A stretch of 64,000 bases of DNA, taken from contig JAFRPH010000014.1 of the NCBI GenBank assembly GCA_017429205.1, forward strand, positions 19,935 through 83,934, written 5' to 3'. Below are positions 16,504 to 25,536 of the stretch, piece by piece. This DNA comes from Bacteroidales bacterium. GTDB lineage: Bacteria > Bacteroidota > Bacteroidia > Bacteroidales > UBA932. How positions within the stretch are numbered: position 1 is the stretch's first letter; every line of letters starts with the position of its first letter. A model generated the notes under the pieces. The model was not told the DNA's origin and made no database searches. It saw only the letters and a list, made by a program, of their open reading frames with translations. Made by a program: the position numbers and the translations under genes.

Positions 16504-17325
16504 CTATTCGGTGGTAAAGGTGATGTACTGGTAATCGCCCGTGGCGTACGGGTTCCCCGTGACGCCCACCATGAAGCCCACTAGGTCCTTCTCGCTGCCG
16601 GAGTAGCCGGACGACTTGGGCGTCGCGCCGTAGTGCGAGGCTCCGGAGAACAGGGCCCAGGCCATCGTGCTGTAATCGGTGTAGAAAGTGGGGCTGATGC
16701 CGTTGTAGTAGTCCTCCAGGCCGGCGTTCCAGTCCTCCAGGACTTGCTGCACGTAGGCGGGGTCTTCCGGATCCCCGGCCGAAGCCGGCACGGTGATGAA
16801 TCCGTAGTTCCCCTCCACGGCCCGCACGTAATAGTAGCCGCTGTAGTACTGGAAGGTCCAGTCCGTGCGGCGGTTGGGCACGATCTTCCGGTTGCCGATG
16901 AGGATGTCGAAGGAGATGTACCTCCGTTCCATCATGTAGTTGGAGGCGTACAGCGGGTCGTCGACCGTCAGTTCGAAGGAGTAGCCGACCTGCTCCTGCG
17001 CCTTGGGGAAGCGGATGGTCAGGGTGCTCTCCGCCTGTCCGTCGTCAAAGTGGAGGAGGTCCACCTCGAAAACGTCCGGGGCCGAAGCCTCGATCTTCAC
17101 GGGAACGGTGATTTCCCCGTCCGTCCGTTCCCGGACCGCCTTGTAGGTCAGGGTCCGGGGAGAGGAAGACCGCAGCGCCATCTGTCCGTAGCCCGGCTGT
17201 TCCGGGAAATAGACGCGGTAGCAGCCGGCGGGGTCCTCCGCACCCGGGGTGTAAGGGGTTTCCCGGGTGCAGGAAGAAAGGACCGGAAGAATCAGGACCG
17301 GAAGGAAAAGCTTTATTCTGTCCAT
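16504..17325 (-). CDS. Surface lipoprotein following SusD
   Basis: A 273-residue lipoprotein (lipobox VLSSC, Cys19). Residues 30-135 look like an immunoglobulin-like or Calx-beta-like module common in Sus-associated proteins (CYRVYFPEQPGYGQM, then ITVPVKIEA and STLTIRFPKA). The second half holds many Tyr and Trp and is unassigned. It occupies the SusE/F-like position just after SusD, and the first 13 bases overlap the SusD 3' end (ATGG within the last SusD codons), which points to translational coupling. The likely role is surface binding of the substrate taken up by the SusC/D pair. Confidence 0.72.
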   Translation of the reverse strand: MDRIKLFLPVLILPVLSSCTRETPYTPGAEDPAGCYRVYFPEQPGYGQMALRSSSPRTLTYKAVRERTDGEITVPVKIEASAPDVFEVDLLHFDDGQAESTLTIRFPKAQEQVGYSFELTVDDPLYASNYMMERRYISFDILIGNRKIVPNRRTDWTFQYYSGYYYVRAVEGNYGFITVPASAGDPEDPAYVQQVLEDWNAGLEDYYNGISPTFYTDYSTMAWALFSGASHYGATPKSSGYSGSEKDLVGFMVGVTGNPYATGDYQYITFTTE

Positions 17326-18965
17326 AAGGTCATCGTATTGGCAGGGTTGGGATTGTTGTAGCCTTGGATGGCAGGGTTGCCCAGCAGTTCGCTGCGCGGG
17401 ATGACGAAGTTCCAGGTCGGAGCCACGCCGGTCACGTTGTAGCGGTACCTCGCCAGGGCGTTGGTGCCGGCATAGCCCAGGCGGATGCCGGTGCCGAGCC
17501 GTTTGCAGTCGTAGTAGATGAGGCCTTCGCCCCAGAGCTCCACGCGCTTCTGGAAGAACACTTCCTGCTGGAAGTCCGCGGCCGAGCCGATGGCATCGCA
17601 GGAGTACGAAGGGTTCCGGGTGGTCATGAGCTGGGTGAGCACCTGCTTCCCGCCGGCGAGGTCGCCGGCCATCGCCAGGGCCTCGGCCCGGATCAGGTAC
17701 ATCTCCTCCACGCGCATAAGCGGGATGTCGATGGCGCCGCCGCTCTTGTAGTCGCTGTAGTTTCCGCCGGCCGGGCGGAACTTCAGGGAGGCGTAGGCAG
17801 GGAGGCCCTTCTCAGTGCTGTTCTGTTCGCCGAACACGTTCCGGTTCGTCTGGTAGGCGTAGTGGAACTCCCCGCGCGGGTGCAGCCAGGCGTTCTTCCG
17901 CCAGTCCGTATCCGGAATGCTCTCATACACGGACCGGTTGAGGCCGCGGGCGGAGCTCCAGCCGTAGGAAGTCCACGTTTCTTCATTGGCCATGTTGGAC
18001 ACGAAACTGCCCAGGTTGTGCACATGGTCGGTGTCCACCGGGACATACCACATCCAGGAGTTGCTGTTCGCGAGGTAATTGTTGAATCCGGTCGTGGGGT
18101 TCTCCCACTGCTCCCGGGTGAGGGGGGATCCGCCGAAGGCCGTGATGGCCCTGAGAGCGTATTCGGCCGCCTTGTCGAAGGCGCCTTCCACCCCGGCGGA
18201 GCCTCTTTCCAGCCAGGCCCGGGCCTTGAGGCCGTACACGACCGCGAGGTCGGGATGGACCTTGCCGGCGGCCGTCTTCCCGGTGAGCATCTCCTCGGCC
18301 TTGTCCAGGTCGGAGAAAACCAGGTCATAGCACGCCTCCACGGTGGCGCGCGGGTTGCTGCGCGTCTCCTCGTTCCCCATGTTCTCCTTCACGATGGGTA
18401 CGGCGAGGCCCGTGATGTCGTTCTGGGGCTGGTAGGTGCTCTTCACCGTCGGGTCCGTGGGGGCCTTGAACTCATACATCCGCGTGAGGTTCAGGTAGAA
18501 GAAGGCCCGGTAGGCGAGCGTCTGTCCCAGGATGACCTGGCTGCTCTCCCGTTCGGGCGCATACCCGAGGATGCTTACGATGTTGTTGCAGGAACGGATG
18601 TACTTGTAGTAGTCCGTCCAGGGGACGGAGGCTGGGCCGGAGGTCTCGCCGATGTCCGAGACGTTCCGCATCCAGTACAGGAACCAGTCGTAGTTGTCCC
18701 GCCCGTTGAGGACCAGCTCGCCCGCCACGGTGTCCAGGATGATCATCAGGGACGGGTAGGAGAAGTCGTAGTCGTTGCTGTTGCGGGAACCGTAGCAGAA
18801 GTAAGGCGTCACCATCTGGGCGGGAATGCCGTTGAGCATGCCCGCAAGGGCTTCCGGCGACTGGGAGATCATCTCCTCGGTGGCCGTCGTGGTGGGGAAG
18901 TTTTCCTTGAGGCATCCGGTAGCCAGGAAAAGCAGAGGTAACAGGGTGTAAATCAATCTTTTCAT
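17313..18965 (-). CDS. SusD/RagB-family nutrient-binding lipoprotein
   Basis: A 550-residue SusD/RagB-type outer-membrane lipoprotein, the lid of the SusC pore. The lipobox is FLATGC (Cys18). The N-terminal TPR-like core is recognisable (YYKYIRSCNNIVSIL, then GQTLAYRAFFYLNLTRMYE, the signature SusD helix). The C-terminal part includes RVEEMYLIRAEALAMAG and ends with the usual RSELLGNPAIQGYNN region. The start at 18965 gives the lipoprotein signal directly, 4 bases after SusC. The substrate is not visible from the sequence; the neighbouring peptidase suggests peptides or glycoprotein. Confidence 0.93.
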   Translation of the reverse strand: MKRLIYTLLPLLFLATGCLKENFPTTTATEEMISQSPEALAGMLNGIPAQMVTPYFCYGSRNSNDYDFSYPSLMIILDTVAGELVLNGRDNYDWFLYWMRNVSDIGETSGPASVPWTDYYKYIRSCNNIVSILGYAPERESSQVILGQTLAYRAFFYLNLTRMYEFKAPTDPTVKSTYQPQNDITGLAVPIVKENMGNEETRSNPRATVEACYDLVFSDLDKAEEMLTGKTAAGKVHPDLAVVYGLKARAWLERGSAGVEGAFDKAAEYALRAITAFGGSPLTREQWENPTTGFNNYLANSNSWMWYVPVDTDHVHNLGSFVSNMANEETWTSYGWSSARGLNRSVYESIPDTDWRKNAWLHPRGEFHYAYQTNRNVFGEQNSTEKGLPAYASLKFRPAGGNYSDYKSGGAIDIPLMRVEEMYLIRAEALAMAGDLAGGKQVLTQLMTTRNPSYSCDAIGSAADFQQEVFFQKRVELWGEGLIYYDCKRLGTGIRLGYAGTNALARYRYNVTGVAPTWNFVIPRSELLGNPAIQGYNNPNPANTMTLWTE

Positions 18966-18969
18966 GGCA

Positions 18970-21900
18970 CTAGAATTTAAGGGTGACACCCAGGGAAGCC
19001 GTCCTCACGGGAGCGAAGTTGGCCGTTCCCGAGTTTCCGGTGAAGGAACCGCGCGGGTCGAATCCCCGCCGGCGGCTCCAGTACCAGACGTTCTCGCAGG
19101 AGGCGTACAGCCTGAGGGACTGGAGGCGTATCCGGGACGTGAGCGTGGAAGGGAAGGTGTACCCGATGTTGATGTTCTCGATGTTCAGGTAGCTGGCGTC
19201 GGTGATGAACCGGTCGGACGTACCCGCCCCGTACGTGTCGCCGAAGTTCCAGCGGGGGATGTCGCTGCCCGGGTTGTCCTGGCTCCAGGCTTTGAGCACG
19301 TCCTTGTGGAAGTTCGCCCCCGAGGTGGATCCCGGCGGGGCCATCAGCGAAGCGTATCCGCTGTCATAGGTCTTTCCGCCAATCTGCCAGGAGGTCTGGA
19401 CGGACAGGTCGAAGCCCTTCCAGGAGAGGTTCGTGCCCAGTCCGCCGTACACTTCGGGGATGGGGTCGTTGCCCAGGTAGTAGGTGCCGCGGGAGTATTC
19501 CTTCGTGGGCTCCCTGCCCACAATCTCGCCCGCGTCGTTCTTCACGTCCATCCACCAGGTGGATTCGCCGGTCTCGGGGTCGGGCCCGGCGTAGGACTTC
19601 ATGTAACGGGTGTACAGGGGCAGTCCCTCGCCGTAGAAGTACGAACCGCTGGAGTAGCCGGAGAAGCCCTCCACCGTGTCCGTTTTGTGCTGCTCGTGGA
19701 GACGCGTAATCTTGTTCCGCACCCGGGTGGCGTTCATGTCCACGGTCCAGCTGAGGTCGCGCTTTTCGAGGATCCGGTACGACAGGGAGAACTCCAGGCC
19801 GTGGTTCACCATGTCGCCCACGTTGTCATAGAAGCCGGCGTAGCCGTTGGACGGGGCCACGGTGAAGTAGAAGAGCATGTCGGAGGTCTTCCGCCAGAAC
19901 CATTCCACCGAGCCGTCCAGCCGTCCCCGCCAGAGGGTGAATTCCGTTCCGGCGTTCACGTTCATGTTGGTCTCCCAGGTGATGTTCCTGTTGCCCACCT
20001 GGTACTCCGGCGTGGACAGCTCCCCGTTCGCGGTGGTGATGGAATACAGGTTCGCGTACTGGAAGCTGCCGATGGAGTCGTTGCCCTGCGAGCCCACGGA
20101 GGCCTTGAGCTTGAACATGTCCAGCCAGGTGGCCTTCGGGAACCAGGGCTCCTTGTTCATGATCCAGGCACCGCCCAGGGACCAGAAGGTGCCCCAGCCG
20201 TGGTCCGGATGGAAACGGGAGCTCCCGTCCCGGCGCAGCGAAGCGCTGGCGAAGATGCGGGAGGCGTAGTCGTACTGGATACGGGACAGGAAGCCCTCCG
20301 TGTTGTAGTCCGACGTGTAGGAATTGGCCGCCTGCCCGTCGATGAGGGCGCCGGCGAGTTCCTTGTTGTCGGCGGAGAACAGCTTGGTCTTGTAGCCGTA
20401 CAGGTACACGTAGCCGTAGTTGTAGTACTCGTGGCCCGCCAGCACGTTCAGGTTGTGCTGTCCGAACTGCTGCGTGTAGTTCAGGAGCTGCTGGGTGTTG
20501 AGCGTCTTGGACCGTACGTGGGCGATGCCCACGGAGCCGCCCGATGGGGCGAACTGGCCGTAGAACATGTTAGACACGTAGGTGGACCGGTACTCGTCCA
20601 CGTTCATGGCCGCGTTGACCGTGAGCTTGAAGTATTTCAGGAAGGAGAAGTCCGCCGTCCCGTTCATGTTGAAGGCGTTGCCCTTGCTGTTGTACGTGTT
20701 CAGGAGGTTGCCCATGAGGGCGTTTCCGTTCGGGAGGATGGTGCGCACGAGGCCCGCGTTCATCCCGTCGCCGTAGTCCATCATCTTATACCCGTTCTCA
20801 TCGACCATGATGCTGCCGGTGGCATCCCTGAGGTACAGCGGGTAGATCGGGGCCAGGCGGGAGGTGAAGGCCCAGATGTTTCCGGTGTTGGAGCTGTTTC
20901 CGTTCTCCCGCAGGGAGTTGTACTCGTAACCGGTGTAGGACATGTTGCCCGTGAGCTTGAGCCACGGCTTGGCCTGCCAGTCCAGCCGGAGGCGGGAGGT
21001 GAGACGCTCCATGTCGGAGTTGAAGGTGATGCCCTGGTTGTCCAGATATCCCAGGGATGCATAGGCGTTGAGCTTGTCGCTGCCGCCCATCGCGCTCAGG
21101 TTGTATTCCTGGCGGATGGCATTGCGGTAGCCCGCCTTCATCCAGTCGTCCGGCATCAGGAGGTACTCCTTGCCGCCGTAGTTCACGAACCGGCCCAGGG
21201 TGGCCCGCGGGTTCAGTTTGCCGTCCAAGCCGATGAGGGCCTCGCCCTCGGGCACATTGTACACCACGTAGCCCAGGCTTCCGTTCGCCGTCGGGTCCAT
21301 GATGGCCCGGTTCGCGAGGAGATTGGCCTCGCCCGGGTGGTTCCCCTGGGCGACGTAGTAGTTCTTGAGCGCCTCGTAGTGCGCTTCGTAGTACTGGCCG
21401 GGGTCGGTGATGTAGTCGTAGTTCTGCAGCGCCCGGGTGTTCAGGCCCACCTTGGTGTCCAGCGTGATCACGGCATCCTTGTCACGGGCCCGCTTGGTCG
21501 TGACGATGATGACGCCGTTGGCCCCGCGCGCCCCGTACAGCGAGTTCGACGCCGCATCCTTGAGGACCGACATGGACTCCACGTCCTGCGGGTTGATCAT
21601 GTTCATGTCGTCGCAGGGCATGCCGTCCACGATGAACAGCGGGCTCTGCCCGGCGTTGATGGAGCTGAAGCCGCGGATGCGGATGGACGGGACGTCGCCC
21701 GCCGCGCCGGAGGTCGTGCTCATCTGCACGCCTGCCACCTTTCCGTAGAGGGCCGACGTCACGGCCGTGACCTGCGTCTTGGCAAGTTCCTCGGCCTTCA
21801 CCACCTTCGCCGATCCCGTGAAGGATTCCTTGGTGGAGGTACCGAAGGCGACGACGATGGTCTCTTCCAGCATCTGCGCATCCTCCTGGAGGACGACGTC

Positions 21901-22167
21901 GATGGTGGTGCGTCCCTCGACGGGAACGGCCTGCCCGGCATAGCCGATGGAGGAGAATTCCAGGGTGGCGTCGGACGGGACGCCGGCGAGAACATACTGT
22001 CCGTCCACGTCCGTGACGGTACCCGTCGTGGTTCCCCGGACCATGACGCCGGCACTGATGACCGGAAGCCCTTCGGCATCCGTCACCGTACCCTTGACCG
22101 TCAGGTTCTGGCCCGCGGCCGCGATGGCGGCGGCGAGAAAGCAAAGAAGAAGGAAAAACTTTTTCAT
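18970..22167 (-). CDS. SusC/RagA-family TonB-linked outer-membrane transporter
   Basis: A 1065-residue TonB-dependent transporter of the SusC/RagA type. After a signal peptide (cleavage near AAAGQ) comes a carboxypeptidase-regulatory-like domain (residues about 22-100, GTVTDAEGLPVISAGVMV), then a linker and the plug domain, with the family signature SLYGARGANGVIIVTTK (about residues 212-228). The remainder is the 22-strand barrel, ending in the aromatic terminus VTLKF. It starts 3 bases after the peptidase gene. No anti-sigma-interacting STN domain is seen at the N-terminus, so control is more likely through the ROK protein at the operon head than through an ECF-sigma/FecR pair. Confidence 0.95.
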   Translation of the reverse strand: MKKFFLLLCFLAAAIAAAGQNLTVKGTVTDAEGLPVISAGVMVRGTTTGTVTDVDGQYVLAGVPSDATLEFSSIGYAGQAVPVEGRTTIDVVLQEDAQMLEETIVVAFGTSTKESFTGSAKVVKAEELAKTQVTAVTSALYGKVAGVQMSTTSGAAGDVPSIRIRGFSSINAGQSPLFIVDGMPCDDMNMINPQDVESMSVLKDAASNSLYGARGANGVIIVTTKRARDKDAVITLDTKVGLNTRALQNYDYITDPGQYYEAHYEALKNYYVAQGNHPGEANLLANRAIMDPTANGSLGYVVYNVPEGEALIGLDGKLNPRATLGRFVNYGGKEYLLMPDDWMKAGYRNAIRQEYNLSAMGGSDKLNAYASLGYLDNQGITFNSDMERLTSRLRLDWQAKPWLKLTGNMSYTGYEYNSLRENGNSSNTGNIWAFTSRLAPIYPLYLRDATGSIMVDENGYKMMDYGDGMNAGLVRTILPNGNALMGNLLNTYNSKGNAFNMNGTADFSFLKYFKLTVNAAMNVDEYRSTYVSNMFYGQFAPSGGSVGIAHVRSKTLNTQQLLNYTQQFGQHNLNVLAGHEYYNYGYVYLYGYKTKLFSADNKELAGALIDGQAANSYTSDYNTEGFLSRIQYDYASRIFASASLRRDGSSRFHPDHGWGTFWSLGGAWIMNKEPWFPKATWLDMFKLKASVGSQGNDSIGSFQYANLYSITTANGELSTPEYQVGNRNITWETNMNVNAGTEFTLWRGRLDGSVEWFWRKTSDMLFYFTVAPSNGYAGFYDNVGDMVNHGLEFSLSYRILEKRDLSWTVDMNATRVRNKITRLHEQHKTDTVEGFSGYSSGSYFYGEGLPLYTRYMKSYAGPDPETGESTWWMDVKNDAGEIVGREPTKEYSRGTYYLGNDPIPEVYGGLGTNLSWKGFDLSVQTSWQIGGKTYDSGYASLMAPPGSTSGANFHKDVLKAWSQDNPGSDIPRWNFGDTYGAGTSDRFITDASYLNIENINIGYTFPSTLTSRIRLQSLRLYASCENVWYWSRRRGFDPRGSFTGNSGTANFAPVRTASLGVTLKF

Positions 22168-22170
22168 GGC

Positions 22171-24126
22171 TTATCTGACGGTTTTGTCCCGGAGGGGATC
22201 GTAGTTTCCGCCCACGGCGATGTCGTGCTCGAGGAAGGCCTTGAGGTCCTCCACGCTGTTCACGACGTCAAAGTCCGGATCCGTGCCCGACAGGCGCATG
22301 ATCCGTTCGTAGATGAGGGCGCGGTCCCAGGTGCCGAAGTACGGCCGCATGTCGTTCATGGCACTGGTGCGTTCGGGGCGCCAGATGCCGCTGAAATAGC
22401 TCGCCATGCCGCCCTGGAACATCCCGATGCGCTCGTAGCGCGGATCGCGCTTGATGAGCTCGTCCCGGAGGTCCATGAGGTTCTTCCACGGGTAGTCCGT
22501 GGCGCTCACCGACATGTTCATCGCCTGGCGCGGGTTCTTCTCCTGCCCGGCGACGGTCTTGTACGGGTACGGCGTGGTGCTGAACCAGTACTCGTCCTGC
22601 AGGCGCCCGAAGCCGTGGCCGGCGCCCTCGTGCAGGAGGGTGTTCTTCCAGGTGTTCAGGTACCCCCAGGCGGAGCCGGAGTAATTGACATACCCCAGTT
22701 CCTTGAAGTCGAACTCGGTCAGGGTGTAGGTGTACGTGTTCCCGTTCTCGTCGGTGCGGGCCTCCAACGCACCGGCGTCGGTGTTGCCGCCCCACTGGGC
22801 GGGCACGACGCCCACCGGGAGCGTTCCCCACTGGTATTCGCCGGTGTAGTCCACCAGGGCGACGAAGCGCCCCTCGTACTGCGGGTCGGATTCGTTCCAC
22901 TCGCACACGGCGCCGTAGTTCTTCCGTCCGTTCACCATGAGGAACATGCCCAGTTCGGCCGGGCGGATGGTCCCGTCCAGGATTTCCGGACACCGTTCCT
23001 GCACGAAGTTGCAGATGCGGTTCCGGACCTCGGTCGTCAGGCCCATGTAGTCCGCATACCAGATGCCCAGCCTGGTGCCGAAGGTCGTCCCCACGCCGGG
23101 CTCCGAGGCGGCTTTCCAGGACACATAGACCGTGAAATAGTCGCGCATGGACTTGTACGGTTCCACGTTGAAGATGTAGGCGGCCCCTTCCCGGCAGGCT
23201 TTCACGTACTCCTCGCGGGAGTTCGTGCCCACCCCGTCCACGAAGCCGTCCGGGACGAACACCAGGACGATGGGCTTTTCACCCTTTGTGGCGGTCATGA
23301 TGGGGAAGATGTCCCCGCTATCGATGAGGGACGGGCCCAGGTACACGGTCCCGAGATCCGTCACCTCGCCGGCGCGGAGGGTGACGTGCTCCACCTTCGA
23401 ATCGTGCTGGCCGCCCGTGCCGTCCTGCAGGGAAATCTGCACGGTGGCGTCGGTCGCGCCCGGCACCGCGGCGGCGTAATAGGTGCCGCCGGAGGTGAAG
23501 CGCCCGGCCATCTCGATGTAGTTGGTGGGGTTGGTCTCATAGGCCTGGACGTCGTAGAAGGCGCTCTCGACCGTTTCCGTATCGTAGAAGACGATGCTTC
23601 CGGACAGGGGGGACGAGCTCGAGAGGGTGGCTTTCACCACGGATTCCGCGCCGCCGCCAACGATGGTGAATTTCACGAGGGCGACGAGGGGCTTCAGGCG
23701 TACTTCCTCTTCCAGCGACCCGGTGCGGCCGGTGGAGAGCAGCAGCTCCGGCGCAAGGGCGCCCTGGACGGGCTCCTGCGTCACGGGAACCGTCCCGCGG
23801 ATGCCGTCGGCCCCGAGGGTGACGGTCCCGTCGGCCGGGTACAGGAAGCGGTAGTCGGAGGTCTCCGCCACGCCGGTGGGGCAGCGGAATTCGGCCGCCG
23901 GCCCCTGCCCCTGCGTGGTGAAGACGTAGGAGGCGACGGGGCGGGTCCCGTCCATCGCGAAGGCGGAGACCTGCTCCCCTCCGTTCCAGCGGTCCTTGAC
24001 CCCGTTCTCCCCGAGGGCGATGGTCACGCGGGTGTCCCCGAGCACGCTGTCCGGCTCGTAGAGCGAGCAGGAGGCGGCAAGGGCCGCGGTCAAAAGCCCG
24101 ATGAGAAAGAATCTTCCGGTTCTCAT
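22171..24126 (-). CDS. M64-family (IgA-peptidase-like) metallopeptidase lipoprotein
   Basis: A 651-residue lipoprotein (lipobox LAASC, Cys20) with an N-terminal beta-rich region (about 25-270) followed by a zinc-peptidase domain of the M64 type. The domain begins near IVLVFVPDGFVDG (about residue 290), which resembles the nIvilgDGf start of M64. The metal site is HEGAGHGFGRLQDEY (His499, Glu500, His504, then DEY). The spacing His499-His504 is one residue longer than classical HExxH. It sits directly upstream of SusC by 3 bases, an arrangement consistent with digestion of protein at the cell surface and import of products. An inactive or binding-only homologue cannot be excluded. Confidence 0.8.
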   Translation of the reverse strand: MRTGRFFLIGLLTAALAASCSLYEPDSVLGDTRVTIALGENGVKDRWNGGEQVSAFAMDGTRPVASYVFTTQGQGPAAEFRCPTGVAETSDYRFLYPADGTVTLGADGIRGTVPVTQEPVQGALAPELLLSTGRTGSLEEEVRLKPLVALVKFTIVGGGAESVVKATLSSSSPLSGSIVFYDTETVESAFYDVQAYETNPTNYIEMAGRFTSGGTYYAAAVPGATDATVQISLQDGTGGQHDSKVEHVTLRAGEVTDLGTVYLGPSLIDSGDIFPIMTATKGEKPIVLVFVPDGFVDGVGTNSREEYVKACREGAAYIFNVEPYKSMRDYFTVYVSWKAASEPGVGTTFGTRLGIWYADYMGLTTEVRNRICNFVQERCPEILDGTIRPAELGMFLMVNGRKNYGAVCEWNESDPQYEGRFVALVDYTGEYQWGTLPVGVVPAQWGGNTDAGALEARTDENGNTYTYTLTEFDFKELGYVNYSGSAWGYLNTWKNTLLHEGAGHGFGRLQDEYWFSTTPYPYKTVAGQEKNPRQAMNMSVSATDYPWKNLMDLRDELIKRDPRYERIGMFQGGMASYFSGIWRPERTSAMNDMRPYFGTWDRALIYERIMRLSGTDPDFDVVNSVEDLKAFLEHDIAVGGNYDPLRDKTVR

Positions 24127-24132
24127 AGGCTA

Positions 24133-25527
24133 CTACTGCTTGGTATAGGTACCCAGCCAGTTTCCGGGCGCAGTGCCCCAGGTGGATCCGGTGAACCAGA
24201 GGACGCGGGTCACCCCTTCCATGCCGGAGGTGAAGGTGAGCGTTTTCCTATCGGCCGAGAGGGTTCCCTTGAGCACTTCGTCGCCCTTGTTCACATCGAC
24301 TGCCGTATTGCCCTTGTAGGGGGCGAAGTAGTAGTAGGTGTTGTTTTCGCCGGTGCCGCACCAGCCGTAGTAGCCCCCGTCCACGAAGGAGGCGGTCCCG
24401 TCCGCGTTGAGGGTGAACTGGATGCCGAAACCGTTGAAATTGGAATCCGGGGCGTAGCACATGAAGTAGCTGCCGGACTCATAGAAGGTGATGCTGCCGT
24501 CGCCGCCCTTCCAGGTGCCGATCCAGTCGGCTTTCGTGACTGCCCCGGAAGGGTCGTCGCCGCCACCGCCACCGCCGCCGCTGCCGCCGCGGGTGAGGCC
24601 GCTCTCCACGTCGAACCAGAAGGTGCTGGTTCCCCATTTCCCCGTGCTGGTGACGTACGGACGGGCATAGAAGCCGTTGTAGTTGCTGTCGGCGGAGGTG
24701 AAACCGGCGTAATCGTCGCTCTGGCGGGCGATGGTGCAGATCAGGGCGCCCTGCTCGGGATTGATGCGGGCGCCGCTCTTGTCATACATGTTCAGGTAGT
24801 AGTTGGTGTCCCCGTCGGCGGAGGCGCCGATCCAGCGGTTCTCCGTCATCTTGAGGAGGAGGTTCCCCGTCGCGGTTTCGTACTCCAGCGGAATCTTCAC
24901 GTCGGTGTTCCAGATGAGGGTGAAGTTGTCGCCGCTCTCTACGATTTCCACGTCGAACTGGTAACCGGCGGGGCCGATGACCCAATTCCCCGGCCAGTAG
25001 TCGCGGGGTGTTGCATCAGAGGGTTCGTCCTCCCCGGAGCCGCCCTGGCCGCCCTTGAGGTTGATCTTCACCTGGGTTCCGTCGATAAGGACCAGGATCA
25101 GGAAGTCCCCTTCCAGGGAGACGTTCCGGAAGAAAGCCTCCCCGCTGGAGGCGGAACCGAGGAGCGTCCAGGTGGCGCCCTCGTCATAGGACACGTACCA
25201 GTTCCCTTCCTCGATCTTGAAGTCGGGCGTGGCGCCGTCCTGGCCGGGTGCTCCCTGTCCGGCGTCGAGGGTCACGGGCGCAGTCCCGTCGGCGAAATAG
25301 ATGGTGAACGTGCCGTCCCCGTGGTCCTTCACTTCGGAGATGAGGCGGCTTTTGTCCAGGAGGGTCTTGTAGGCGCCGAGGGCGTCCACGCTGTTCTGGA
25401 GATTCGCGACCTGCGCCTTGAGGGCGCCCAGTTCGTCCTTGATCCAGGTGTCGTCGTAGGGCTTGCACTGGGTCAGTGCGCCCAGGACCGCCGCAAGGAC
25501 GGCGAAAGCGAGGAGGATTCTTTTCAT
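24133..25527 (-). CDS. PL29-N/DUF4988-like collagen-repeat lipoprotein (short paralogue)
   Basis: A 464-residue lipoprotein (Cys21) that starts with a short coiled coil (about residues 28-60, LGALKAQVANLQNSVDALG), then a short Gly-X-Y stretch (GQGAPGQDGATP), and a conserved domain that is also in the next gene (DFKIE..NWYVSYDEGATW). After a Gly-rich linker of nine residues, two lipocalin-like or beta-rich segments follow, each using the phrase SYFMCYAPDSNFNGFG. The N-terminal arrangement matches DUF4988, found at the N-terminus of PL29 proteins, but no lyase domain is evident. It ends with APGNWLGTYTKQ. Probably a surface-exposed binding protein; the ligand is unknown. Confidence 0.72.
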   Translation of the reverse strand: MKRILLAFAVLAAVLGALTQCKPYDDTWIKDELGALKAQVANLQNSVDALGAYKTLLDKSRLISEVKDHGDGTFTIYFADGTAPVTLDAGQGAPGQDGATPDFKIEEGNWYVSYDEGATWTLLGSASSGEAFFRNVSLEGDFLILVLIDGTQVKINLKGGQGGSGEDEPSDATPRDYWPGNWVIGPAGYQFDVEIVESGDNFTLIWNTDVKIPLEYETATGNLLLKMTENRWIGASADGDTNYYLNMYDKSGARINPEQGALICTIARQSDDYAGFTSADSNYNGFYARPYVTSTGKWGTSTFWFDVESGLTRGGSGGGGGGGDDPSGAVTKADWIGTWKGGDGSITFYESGSYFMCYAPDSNFNGFGIQFTLNADGTASFVDGGYYGWCGTGENNTYYYFAPYKGNTAVDVNKGDEVLKGTLSADRKTLTFTSGMEGVTRVLWFTGSTWGTAPGNWLGTYTKQ

Positions 25528-25536
25528 GACGGTGGA

